Below, piece after piece: positions 35,187 through 42,901 of a stretch of 64,000 bases of DNA. A model generated the notes under the pieces. It was not told the DNA's origin, ran no database searches, and saw only the letters and a program-made list of their open reading frames with translations. Source of the DNA: Halobacillus_A sp043497005 (GTDB lineage: Bacteria; Bacillota; Bacilli; Bacillales; Halobacillaceae); assembly GCF_043497005.1 (NCBI RefSeq), contig NZ_JBIEKE010000002.1:186001-250000 (forward strand), given 5' to 3'. Position numbers and translations under genes: made by a program. Every line of letters begins with the position of its first letter. Position 1 is the stretch's first letter.

Positions 35187-35816
35187 GTGAAAAATGAAGA
35201 ATATTTACAATCTTTACTGCCCCCTGTTTCAAAAGAGATAAAAGATCTAGAAATATACGCAGCTAAACATAAAATACCCATCATGGAACCTTTAGGAATT
35301 GATTTTCTAATGCAGCTTATTCGAATTCATAAACCACGTAAAATCCTTGAAATTGGGACTGCCATTGGTTATTCTGCTTTAAGAATGCTAGAAGCTTATC
35401 AGAAAGCAGAGATCATAACCATTGAACGTGACTCTGTCCGTTATGAAGAAGCAAAAAAGAACTTTAACACTTTTGACAAGGAAAAACAAATTCATTTAAT
35501 TCATGGCGATGCATTAGATGTAAAAGATGAAGTGGTTAATTCTGGATTATTTGATCTGATTTTTATAGATGCGGCAAAAGGAAAATATGAAGAATTTTTT
35601 AATTTATATGCTCCTCTCTTAAAAGACAGTGGCATTATTGTGTCTGATAACGTGTTGTTTAAAGGGGCAGTTGCGCATCCTGAGGAGGCACCTGAACGTT
35701 TACAAAAGTTAGCTTGTAAAGTACGTACCTTTAATCAATTACTAAAAGATAACAATTATTATCATACTTCTATAGTTCCTATTGGTGATGGAGTAGCAAT
35801 AACAGTAAAAGCATAA
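35187..35816 (+). CDS. trmR: tRNA 5-hydroxyuridine methyltransferase TrmR (O-methyltransferase family, YrrM)
   Basis: A 209-residue SAM-dependent O-methyltransferase of the class with motif I ILEIGTAIGYSA (about residues 53-64), the DxxFIDAAKGKYEEF motif (about 125-139) and SDNVLFKG. In B. subtilis this family member methylates 5-hydroxyuridine at tRNA position 34 to 5-methoxyuridine. The start is GTG 35187 behind AAAGGAG. The two U32 peptidase-family hydroxylation genes (yrrN-yrrO, trhP1-trhP2) that normally follow are absent and udk comes next after 30 bases. Confidence 0.88.
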   Translation: MKNEEYLQSLLPPVSKEIKDLEIYAAKHKIPIMEPLGIDFLMQLIRIHKPRKILEIGTAIGYSALRMLEAYQKAEIITIERDSVRYEEAKKNFNTFDKEKQIHLIHGDALDVKDEVVNSGLFDLIFIDAAKGKYEEFFNLYAPLLKDSGIIVSDNVLFKGAVAHPEEAPERLQKLACKVRTFNQLLKDNNYYHTSIVPIGDGVAITVKA

Positions 35817-35846
35817 ATACAGAGATGGTGAAAGGAGAACCATAAC

Positions 35847-36491
35847 ATGAAAGATAAACCTGTAGTAATTGGAGTAGCTGGGGGAACGGGGTCAGGGAAA
35901 ACGAGTGTAACCCGCTCAATTATTCAAAGATTTACAGATAAGACAATTTTGATGTTGGAACAGGATTATTATTATAAAGATCAAAGTCACCTCCCGTTAG
36001 AGGAAAGGTTAAAAACAAATTATGACCATCCTCTCGCTTTTGATAATGATTTATTAATTGATCATTTAAAGCAGCTTATTAATGAGCAACAAGTACAGAA
36101 GCCTGTATACGATTATAAAATCCATACACGTTCAAACGAAACGGTAGTAGTAGAACCAAAAGAGGTTATAATTGTGGAAGGAATTCTTGTTCTAGAGGAT
36201 GAGCGGTTACGAGATCTTATGGATATTAAAGTATTCGTTGATACCGATGCCGATGTAAGAATTATTAGACGTATGATGAGGGATATTAATGAACGAGGAA
36301 GAACGTTAGATTCGGTCATTGATCAATATATAAATGTAGTACGTCCGATGCATTTGCAATTTGTTGAACCAACAAAACGTTATTCTGATATTATTATTCC
36401 TGAAGGTGGACAGAATCATGTGGCTATTGATTTAATGGCAACAAAGATTCAAACAGTGCTTCGTGAAAAAGGTCAGAAATTAAGCAAATAA
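35847..36491 (+). CDS. udk: Uridine kinase
   Basis: A 214-residue P-loop nucleoside kinase converting uridine and cytidine to UMP and CMP. Walker A is GVAGGTGSGKTS (about residues 9-20). The active-site region LMLEQDYYYKDQS and the lid sequence VRIIRRMMRDINERGR (about 128-143) are present. It follows trmR closely. Confidence 0.95.
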   Translation: MKDKPVVIGVAGGTGSGKTSVTRSIIQRFTDKTILMLEQDYYYKDQSHLPLEERLKTNYDHPLAFDNDLLIDHLKQLINEQQVQKPVYDYKIHTRSNETVVVEPKEVIIVEGILVLEDERLRDLMDIKVFVDTDADVRIIRRMMRDINERGRTLDSVIDQYINVVRPMHLQFVEPTKRYSDIIIPEGGQNHVAIDLMATKIQTVLREKGQKLSK

Positions 36492-36739
36492 AATAGTTGA
36501 AAAGTTTTAAAAAATCTGGCATAGTTTTTGATAGTAGTTCTAGATACCCTGACGCATGTATACATTATATTAATTCCGATCCACCCTCAGCATGTAATTA
36601 TATTAGATATAAGTGTACAAGCAGTTTATGGACAAAAAGTACGACTACTCATCAAAGTCCAAATTGGAGTAAATAATTCAGAGGGATCAAACCCTGAATA
36701 CAATCAATTAACATTGTCGGATAGAAGGAGCGTGTTGGT

Positions 36740-37222
36740 ATGGCCCAAGAAAAAAGCTTTTACATGACAGAAGAAGGCAAAACAAAACTAGAACAAGAAC
36801 TAGAATATTTGAAAAATGAAAAAAGAAAAGAAGTTGTAGAGCGTATTAAAATTGCACGTGGATTTGGAGATCTCTCTGAAAACTCAGAATACGATGCCGC
36901 CAAAGATGAACAAGCTTTTGTGGAATCTCGTATTCAATCCGTTGAGAATATGATTCGCAATGCTGTTATTATTGAAAGTGATAATGATAACCCTGATCGT
37001 GTTTCTATGGGTAAATCAGTTACATTTCAAGAACTTCCTGATGGAGATGAAGAAACCTACACCATTGTAGGTAGTGCGGAAGCGGATCCGTTTGAAGGGA
37101 AAATTTCAAACGATTCCCCAATGGCACAAAGCCTTATTGGTCATGAAGTAGGAGATAAAGTGACAGTAGCTACACCAGGTGGAGAAATTAACGTGAAGAT
37201 TATTACAGTTACTTTACAGTAA
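36740..37222 (+). CDS. greA: Transcription elongation factor GreA
   Basis: A 160-residue protein. The N-terminal antiparallel coiled coil (about residues 1-77) carries the acidic tip in GDLSENSEYDAAKDEQ, which projects into the RNA polymerase secondary channel. A C-terminal FKBP-like domain ends GGEINVKIITV. It rescues backtracked polymerase by stimulating transcript cleavage. The 248-base gap between udk and greA shows no clear gene or promoter, only weak AT-rich sequence. Confidence 0.96.
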   Translation: MAQEKSFYMTEEGKTKLEQELEYLKNEKRKEVVERIKIARGFGDLSENSEYDAAKDEQAFVESRIQSVENMIRNAVIIESDNDNPDRVSMGKSVTFQELPDGDEETYTIVGSAEADPFEGKISNDSPMAQSLIGHEVGDKVTVATPGGEINVKIITVTLQ

Positions 37223-37255
37223 GGACAGGGGGTGAGCCCCTGTCTTTTCTATTTG
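37223..37255 (+). terminator. Terminator after greA
   Basis: GACAGGGG and CCCCTGTC form an 8-bp stem with a short GTGAG loop, followed by TTTTCTATTT. Confidence 0.85.
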
Positions 37256-37334
37256 ATTATATATTAAACCGTCTAAGGTTGGATGAACGCTACGAATGAA
37301 CTATAATGAATTTTATAGAGGAGAGGATTAAGAA

Positions 37335-38039
37335 ATGAAAAATAATCATACGCGATCATCAAGATCCGGCAGATTTGAAAAAAGAAACAAAACAAAAAAA
37401 ATCACGCTTATATTAACTGCCGCAGCAGTAATATTGCTTATGGTATATATAGGTTTGTTTACTTTTACCGGAGGAAGTGGACCGCAGTCTGAAGACACAG
37501 CAACTCAATCTGAAAATGAAGAACAGAATGAAGAAAATAGTACCGAAGATTCAGAAGAAAGTGAAGAAGATAGCCAGGAATTAGAAGTGAAAGAAAAAGA
37601 AAAGGAAGAAAAAGAAAAAGAAGAAAAAGAAAGTTCTGATGAAGAGGAAGAAAACGAAAACGAGGAAGAAGAATCTTCAGAGGAAGAAGACGATAATCGG
37701 GAAGTAGAGGAAGGTTCTGAAGAGAACGTGGACCGTGTAATTACACAGGACTGGGACCCCGTTGGGACTGAACAAGATACTTCAGGGAATCATACAACTA
37801 CTTTCCAACAAGGTTCTCAAGATTGGAATGAAATAATAAAAGCTGCAAGCGTAGCAACAGGTGTGGATTCTGCAAACATGATTGAGTGGCGAGTAGAGAA
37901 TGCCGGCAATGAAAGAGTCAATGCAGTCATTTCTGAAAAATCACAGGATCCCGTTTACAGAGTATTAATTGAGTGGGTAGATGGCGAAGGTTATCGTCCT
38001 GTTCAAGTTGAAGAATTGAATAATAATCCTTATAACTAG
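37335..38039 (+). CDS. yrrS: YrrS family protein (DUF1510), membrane-anchored with long acidic linker
   Basis: A 234-residue protein with a short basic N-terminus, one span (about residues 26-46), and a low-complexity Glu/Lys/Ser linker (about 50-130, net strongly negative). The conserved DUF1510 domain starts near VITQDWDPVGTEQ and ends GEGYRPVQVEEL. The topology places the acidic part and domain outside the membrane. The function is unknown; in B. subtilis yrrS is next to a class B penicillin-binding protein gene (pbpI), which is absent here. The repetitive GAA-rich DNA of the linker could expand or contract by slippage. Confidence 0.86.
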   Translation: MKNNHTRSSRSGRFEKRNKTKKITLILTAAAVILLMVYIGLFTFTGGSGPQSEDTATQSENEEQNEENSTEDSEESEEDSQELEVKEKEKEEKEKEEKESSDEEEENENEEEESSEEEDDNREVEEGSEENVDRVITQDWDPVGTEQDTSGNHTTTFQQGSQDWNEIIKAASVATGVDSANMIEWRVENAGNERVNAVISEKSQDPVYRVLIEWVDGEGYRPVQVEELNNNPYN

Positions 38040-38069
38040 GGGTTCAGATGTGGAAGGGGAAGACGTGAA

Positions 38070-38762
38070 ATGGCAATTGGAATAATTGGGGCTATGGATG
38101 AAGAAATCGAATTACTAAAAAGTAAAATGAAAGTAAGAGAAGTACACCACGCCGCTGATAGTGTCTTTATAGAAGGAGAACTGCATAATCATTCTGTGGT
38201 TTTATTGAAATCAGGAATCGGAAAAGTGAACGCTGCAATCGCTACAACTATATTACATGAACGTTTTTCGATCAATCGTGTGATTAATACTGGTTCTGCC
38301 GGTGGATTCGCTAAAGATCTAGAAGTCGGGGATGTTGTAATATCTTCTTTAGTCACACATCATGATGTAGATGTCACAGCCTTTAAATATGAATATGGTC
38401 AAGTCCCGGGGCTGCCAGCTATGTATCCTGCAAATAAGGATTTAATTGAGCTGGCTATGAAGGCAGTTAAAACAACGGATGCGAAAGCAAAAAGAGGTAT
38501 TATAGCGACAGGTGACTCTTTCATGCAAGAAGAGAGCCGGGTGAACTTTGTGCGTGGAAAATTTCCAGAAATGATTGCAGCTGAAATGGAGGCTGCTGCG
38601 ATTGCTCAAGTTTGTTATAAATATGAAACACCGTTTGTTGTGATACGCGCGCTCTCTGATATTGCTGGAAAAGAATCATCCATTTCATTTGATCAGTTCT
38701 TGCCTAAAGCAGCAAACAATGCAGCAAATATGATTCTAAGCATGTTAGATGAAATAGAGTAG
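38070..38762 (+). CDS. mtnN: 5'-methylthioadenosine/S-adenosylhomocysteine nucleosidase
   Basis: A 230-residue enzyme cleaving MTA and SAH to adenine and the thioribose or ribosyl-homocysteine. It shows the N-terminal IIGAMDEEIELL with catalytic Glu, GSAGGFAKDLEVGDVVIS, the substrate-contact EMEAAAIAQVC and the catalytic Asp in ALSDIAGKESS. In B. subtilis the gene is followed by mccA-mccB for reverse transsulfuration; here it is followed directly by yrhC. Confidence 0.96.
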   Translation: MAIGIIGAMDEEIELLKSKMKVREVHHAADSVFIEGELHNHSVVLLKSGIGKVNAAIATTILHERFSINRVINTGSAGGFAKDLEVGDVVISSLVTHHDVDVTAFKYEYGQVPGLPAMYPANKDLIELAMKAVKTTDAKAKRGIIATGDSFMQEESRVNFVRGKFPEMIAAEMEAAAIAQVCYKYETPFVVIRALSDIAGKESSISFDQFLPKAANNAANMILSMLDEIE

Positions 38763-38828
38763 TAGAAATTACCATCAGGTATCATCCCGCTGCTATGTTA
38801 CAATCAGTAACGTACAGGAGGTGGGTTA

Positions 38829-39056
38829 ATGGATTCTAACAAGCAATTAGAAAAGAAGTTGGCAGACTACCGACGCTTTACGTTGACTCTCCTTATTCTA
38901 AGTGGATATATGTACGTTGGAGTCATCATTAGCTTATATGAATACAAGACCAACGCATATTATTATCTATTTGCAGTTATAGCAGTCTTATTAATTACTG
39001 CTTTTATTTTTATAAAAAAAATAAATCACTGGCAACGAAAGCTGGGAGAAGAATAA
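38829..39056 (+). CDS. yrhC: YrhC family small membrane protein
   Basis: A 75-residue protein with two membrane spans (about residues 18-35 and 42-62) and a charged tail. KKLADYRRFTLTLLILSGYMYVG is the family signature region. The function is unknown. In B. subtilis it ends the yrrT-mtnN-mccA-mccB-yrhC cluster. GGAGGTGG precedes the ATG. Confidence 0.85.
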   Translation: MDSNKQLEKKLADYRRFTLTLLILSGYMYVGVIISLYEYKTNAYYYLFAVIAVLLITAFIFIKKINHWQRKLGEE

Positions 39057-39059
39057 CGA

Positions 39060-39092
39060 GAGCCACTGCAAAAACGCAGTGGCTTTTATTTT
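39060..39092 (+). terminator. Terminator after yrhC
   Basis: GCCACTGC and GCAGTGGC form an 8-bp stem with an A5 loop, then TTTTATTTT. It lies in the convergent yrhC-sigK gap. Confidence 0.88.
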
Positions 39093-39100
39093 GGGGAAGT

Positions 39101-39820
39101 CTACGACGAATTCCCATATTTGCTTTGTTTGTAAAACTCATGAAATATCTTCATTAGAGCTCTTTTCTCTATTCGTGATACATAACTTCTAGAAATACCT
39201 AACTCTTTTGCTATTTCTCGCTGTGTTTTTTCGTCTTCATCATTTAATCCGTAACGAAAAACAATAACTTCTTTTTCTCGGTCATCAAGTACAGTAATAT
39301 ACTTTTTAATTTGCTCAATCTCCATATGAAGCTGAATTTCTTCTACAATATCAACAACATCTGCTTGCAAGATATCGAGCAGATTTAATTCATTACCTTC
39401 TTTATCATGACCGATTGGATCTTGCAAAGAGATGTCTTTATTCATCTTTTTTGTGGAACGAAGATGCATTAATATTTCATTTTCGATACATCTCGCTGCA
39501 TAAGTAGCCAGTTTAGTCCCTTTCCCAGTAGAATAGCTTTCAATTCCCTTAATCAAGCCAATTGTCCCGATAGAAATCAAATCTTCGAAATCTTCTTTCG
39601 TGTTTTCAAACTTTTTTACGATATGAGCAACAAGTCTTAAATTATGTTCAATTAGTTTATCTCTTGCATCTTTGCTTCCTTCTTTCATCAATTGCAGTTG
39701 TTTCGCTTCTTCTTCTTTAGGTAAAGGGTTTGGAAAAGCTTGATTCTTCACATACGAGACAAAAAATAAAGCTTCCTTAAAAAAATATAGAATTGAAGCA
39801 ATTAAGCTGCTCAAACGCAC
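39101..39820 (-). CDS. sigK: Pro-sigma-K, sporulation sigma factor (uninterrupted gene)
   Basis: A 239-residue sigma-70 family factor for late mother-cell genes. The hydrophobic pro-sequence (about residues 1-22, LIASILYFFKEALFFVS) is followed by YVKNQAFPNPLP, the conserved processing region. Region 2 has KLIEHNLRLVAHIVKKF and FEDLISIGTIGLIKGIESY; region 4 ends REIAKELGISRSYVSRIEKR. The gene is one continuous frame, with no skin-type excision element as in B. subtilis, so no recombinase is needed to rebuild it. The start is taken as the GTG at 39820 after AAGGAGGTG; a TTG six bases downstream is possible. A sigma-E-like -10 lies upstream. Confidence 0.95.
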   Translation of the reverse strand: MRLSSLIASILYFFKEALFFVSYVKNQAFPNPLPKEEEAKQLQLMKEGSKDARDKLIEHNLRLVAHIVKKFENTKEDFEDLISIGTIGLIKGIESYSTGKGTKLATYAARCIENEILMHLRSTKKMNKDISLQDPIGHDKEGNELNLLDILQADVVDIVEEIQLHMEIEQIKKYITVLDDREKEVIVFRYGLNDEDEKTQREIAKELGISRSYVSRIEKRALMKIFHEFYKQSKYGNSS

Positions 39821-39855
39821 ACACCTCCTTGGATTTTGGGCATCTGCCTATGACA

Positions 39856-39863
39856 AGTGTATG
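39856..39863 (-). promoter_or_regulatory. Sigma-E-like -10 element upstream of sigK
   Basis: CATACACT on the minus strand matches the sigma-E -10 consensus CATACAHT, 36 bases from the start codon. The -35 is poor. In B. subtilis sigK depends on sigma-E plus SpoIIID, so a weak -35 is not surprising. Confidence 0.5.
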
Positions 39864-39895
39864 TGGGTTTAAGCTCTCTCGTGCCTGTACGAAGC

Positions 39896-39926
39896 CAAAT
39901 AAAAAAGCAGCCGTTGAAAGGCTGCT
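39896..39926 (-). terminator. Terminator of the mrp operon
   Basis: On the minus strand AAGCAGCC, loop TTTCAAC, GGCTGCTT and then TTTTATT, directly after the mrpG stop. Confidence 0.9.
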
Positions 39927-40312
39927 TACTTACTTGTTTCTTTAGTTTGCTGATAGACGTCTTTATGTTCATTGTTGATACTTTTATCCCATAATTGAAC
40001 CCCGCTTCGATAAGCGGCTCTGCCAATCATATGCCCGGATACAGGAGCAGTTAATAAGATAAAAAAGATTCCTAAGAGAAGTTTTCCACTGACCACCCCG
40101 TGCTCTACATACATAAAGAGGAAAGCACCAATTAAAATTCCAGCAACCCCTAGTGTAGAGCTCTTAGTAGCCGCGTGAAGACGTGTGTAAACGTCCGGGA
40201 ACCTTAATACCCCAAGTGAGCCTGAAATAAGAAAGAAGGTGCCTAGAAGCAGGGATATACAAATGAGCAAATCAAAGATGATACTAATCCATGTCCCGTT
40301 CAATAATAACAC
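39926..40312 (-). CDS. mrpG: Na+/H+ antiporter subunit MrpG/MnhG
   Basis: A 128-residue membrane subunit with three spans and the family motif LGVLRFPDVYTRLHAATKSS (about residues 33-52). It has a charged C-terminal tail. It is the last gene of the operon and overlaps mrpF by 29 bases. AAAGGGTG precedes the ATG by five bases. MrpG is part of the hetero-oligomeric secondary antiporter complex in the cytoplasmic membrane. Confidence 0.94.
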   Translation of the reverse strand: MLLLNGTWISIIFDLLICISLLLGTFFLISGSLGVLRFPDVYTRLHAATKSSTLGVAGILIGAFLFMYVEHGVVSGKLLLGIFFILLTAPVSGHMIGRAAYRSGVQLWDKSINNEHKDVYQQTKETSK

Positions 40313-40595
40313 CCTTTTCTAAGAATTTTGCCAATGCAATTGTACCAATAAATAGTAATATCCCGATTAAAAGAATTACATCATTAAACTGTGTGGAGAC
40401 AAGCAAAATGGCGATAACTCCCGCTAAAGCCATAATATTAACTCCAATGACATCCAGAGCAACAGCTCGATCTGGATTAGTAGGTCCTTTTATTGCTCTA
40501 TAGAGTAAAATCATTACAGAAAGGGAGACACCTATAATGGCAATTGTGGCCGAAATATCGATCAATGTCTTTGTGAAGCTAACGGACTCTTCCAT
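40284..40595 (-). CDS. mrpF: Na+/H+ antiporter subunit MrpF/MnhF
   Basis: A 103-residue, three-span subunit with the motif RAIKGPTNPDRAVALDVIG (about residues 33-51). Its ATG overlaps the mrpE stop by one base. Confidence 0.94.
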   Translation of the reverse strand: MEESVSFTKTLIDISATIAIIGVSLSVMILLYRAIKGPTNPDRAVALDVIGVNIMALAGVIAILLVSTQFNDVILLIGILLFIGTIALAKFLEKGVIIERDMD

Positions 40596-41071
40596 TATCG
40601 GGTCACCTCCATAATGGCTTTTTCAAAAGTTTCTTTTATATCCTTGATAGATTGTTCCACATCAGGAACATCCATAGCGTGAATATATATTTTAGAATAA
40701 TCCTCACTTATTTCTAGTGATAATGTACCAGGCGTTAAAGATATTAAATTTGCAAGTAATGTAATTTCCCAGTTGCTTTTAAGATCAATCGGTAAAGCGA
40801 AAATACCTGGTTGTATATTTAGATTAGGCTTGTAGGCCAGCTTCACGATATCTATGTTTGATAACAAAAGTTCTCGGACAAATAACATAATGAGTTTTAC
40901 TACACTGAACACCCTCTTAATATAGAAAGTATCAGGTATAAAACGCTGGAGTACAAACAGCATTAGAATCCCAATAATATAGCCCACTAAAAATGAAGTG
41001 AAGTTATATGTCTCGCTTAAAAACATCCACATTACTGCAATAATAATATTGAGCAAAATTTGAAATGGCAT
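40595..41071 (-). CDS. mrpE: Na+/H+ antiporter subunit MrpE/MnhE
   Basis: A 158-residue subunit with two to three N-terminal spans and a cytosolic ferredoxin-like tail. Conserved sequence includes FVRELLLSNIDIVKLAY and LLANLISLTPGTLSLEIS. The ATG at 41071 (MPFQILLNII) is chosen because the hydrophobic N-terminus begins there and AAGGAG lies upstream; the longer frame runs into mrpD. Eight bases separate it from mrpD. Confidence 0.93.
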   Translation of the reverse strand: MPFQILLNIIIAVMWMFLSETYNFTSFLVGYIIGILMLFVLQRFIPDTFYIKRVFSVVKLIMLFVRELLLSNIDIVKLAYKPNLNIQPGIFALPIDLKSNWEITLLANLISLTPGTLSLEISEDYSKIYIHAMDVPDVEQSIKDIKETFEKAIMEVTR

Positions 41072-41079
41072 GAAATAGT

Positions 41080-42567
41080 CTACTCCTTTATCACAGAATC
41101 GATATACATTTGCGGATCCATTAAATATTCTCCCATCCATTCCACAGGAGGATAAAACCATTCAGCCCCAACACCTAACAGTACAGTGATTGAGAGAAGA
41201 ACAGCGATCGGCCATATCATCTTGCCGGCAGCGGCGCTGCGTTCAGGGTGTGGCGGAGCATCTGTCTTTTCTCCCCAAAACCCTCTGATAAAAATGCGGA
41301 TCATAGAGAATAAAATAAGCAGACTTGATACAAGTGAAGCAATAACAACCATAATTTCTTCGTTGGCTAAACCACCTTGAATAAGAAGCAGCTTTCCTAC
41401 AAAACCACTAAATGGTGGAATACCCGCCAATACTAATGTGGAAACAAACATGAACCATCCAAGCGTAGGATAGTGGTGAATAAGGCCATTCATTTTTCTT
41501 AAATCAGATGTTCCAGCAACATAGGCGATAGCGCCAACCAGAAGGAATAGAGCTCCTTTAATAACCATGTCATTTATTAAATAATAGATTGTACCACTTA
41601 GTGATACTTCAGAGAAGATGCCGATACCCATCATCATAAATCCAACAGCCGGGATGATATTATAAGCTACAATGAGTTTAATATTATGAGTGGATAAAGC
41701 ACCGATAACTCCAAAAATCATGGTAAAGGCTGCAAGGTAGATGAAAATTGTATGAGTGATATCTACTTCGCCTACAAAGATAAGGGTAAATACTCTTAAA
41801 ATGGAATAAATACCGACTTTGGTAAGCAGCGCACCAAATAAAGCTGACACTACCGGATTGGGTACAATGTAAGGTCTTGGCAGCCAATAGTATAATGGGA
41901 AAACGGCAGCTTTAGTAGCAAACACAAAAAAGAACAATATCGCAATCGTTGTAAGTACACCTTGTTGTTCAACTTCCTGAACTCGTTGAGATACTTGAGC
42001 CATATTTACTGAACCTACCACCGAATAAAGAAAAGCGATGGTTGTAACAAACAACATAGATGAAAAAAGATTGATCAGCACATACTTTAAAGATTCCCGA
42101 AGCTGTGCTTTTCCGTTACCTAATACAATAAGTCCATAAGATGCCATGAGAAGAACTTCAAAGAAAACAAAAAGGTTAAATAAGTCACCTGTTAGAAAGG
42201 CTCCGCTGACACCTGAAATGAGCATAAAGAAAAAACTGTAGAAGTAAAACGATTCCTGTTGTTCAGTTAAGGATTTAGGTGCGTAAAACACACATGCAGT
42301 AGCTATTATATTAGTAGTTAATACTAACGTTAAAGCTAATAGATCTCCTACAATTACAATTCCAAATGGTGCCTCGTAGCTGCCAGTTTCTAACACAACC
42401 GTGCCGTGAATAGAAACCAAGTATAACACAACACCAGCTAAAACTAAGTTAAGAACAGCAAAAACCTGCGATAGAGGTCGCACTATTCGTTTTTTATTGT
42501 TTAGAAAAGCTGCAATAATTCCCGCGATTAACGGCCATATAATCGTTAAAGCTAATAAATTACTCAT
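41080..42567 (-). CDS. mrpD: Na+/H+ antiporter subunit MrpD/MnhD
   Basis: A 495-residue polytopic protein (about 14 spans), homologous to the NuoM/NuoN antiporter-like subunits of complex I. The key Glu in VFFEVLLMASYGL (near residue 137) and lysine-bearing helices in FATKAAVFPLYYWLPRPYIV are intact. It overlaps the mrpC end by eight bases. Confidence 0.95.
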   Translation of the reverse strand: MSNLLALTIIWPLIAGIIAAFLNNKKRIVRPLSQVFAVLNLVLAGVVLYLVSIHGTVVLETGSYEAPFGIVIVGDLLALTLVLTTNIIATACVFYAPKSLTEQQESFYFYSFFFMLISGVSGAFLTGDLFNLFVFFEVLLMASYGLIVLGNGKAQLRESLKYVLINLFSSMLFVTTIAFLYSVVGSVNMAQVSQRVQEVEQQGVLTTIAILFFFVFATKAAVFPLYYWLPRPYIVPNPVVSALFGALLTKVGIYSILRVFTLIFVGEVDITHTIFIYLAAFTMIFGVIGALSTHNIKLIVAYNIIPAVGFMMMGIGIFSEVSLSGTIYYLINDMVIKGALFLLVGAIAYVAGTSDLRKMNGLIHHYPTLGWFMFVSTLVLAGIPPFSGFVGKLLLIQGGLANEEIMVVIASLVSSLLILFSMIRIFIRGFWGEKTDAPPHPERSAAAGKMIWPIAVLLSITVLLGVGAEWFYPPVEWMGEYLMDPQMYIDSVIKE

Positions 42568-42898
42568 AGTCGTTACCCCTCAGTTGCTCCATATTGTCTG
42601 TGCCATTTATCTTTGCAGCTCTGTAAGCTAATACGAGCAGCAGGCTTGTCACCCCAAAACTGATAACGATGGACGTAAGAATTAAAGCTTGAGGAAGAGG
42701 GTCAGTATACTGTTCAATTCCATCCGTTAATATAGGAGGCGCCCCTCTTTTTAATTCTCCCATCGTTAATATAAATAAGTGAGCCCCATGAGAAATTAGG
42801 GCGGTACCTATCACAATTCGGAGCAGTTGTTTTTGGAGGAGGTTATAAACGCCGGTCATAAATAATATTCCGGCAAGAGCGGCCATAACTAATTCCAT
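42560..42898 (-). CDS. mrpC: Na+/H+ antiporter subunit MrpC/MnhC
   Basis: A 112-residue NuoK-like subunit with three spans and the signature sequence PLPQALILTSIVISFGVTSL (about residues 68-87). It starts only three bases after the mrpA stop, with GGAGGAG inside the mrpA tail as its ribosome binding site. In Bacillus operons mrpB normally sits between mrpA and mrpC; there is no room for it here. Confidence 0.95.
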   Translation of the reverse strand: MELVMAALAGILFMTGVYNLLQKQLLRIVIGTALISHGAHLFILTMGELKRGAPPILTDGIEQYTDPLPQALILTSIVISFGVTSLLLVLAYRAAKINGTDNMEQLRGNDYE

Positions 42899-42901
42899 GT
42901 T

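Noticed and set aside
36497..36767. Two overlapping short frames in the udk-greA gap (TTG 36497-36676 and ATG 36528-36767)
   Set aside because: Neither has a ribosome binding site, the longer one runs into greA, and the amino acid content does not resemble neighbouring genes. I treat the 248-base gap as non-coding with no recognised signal.
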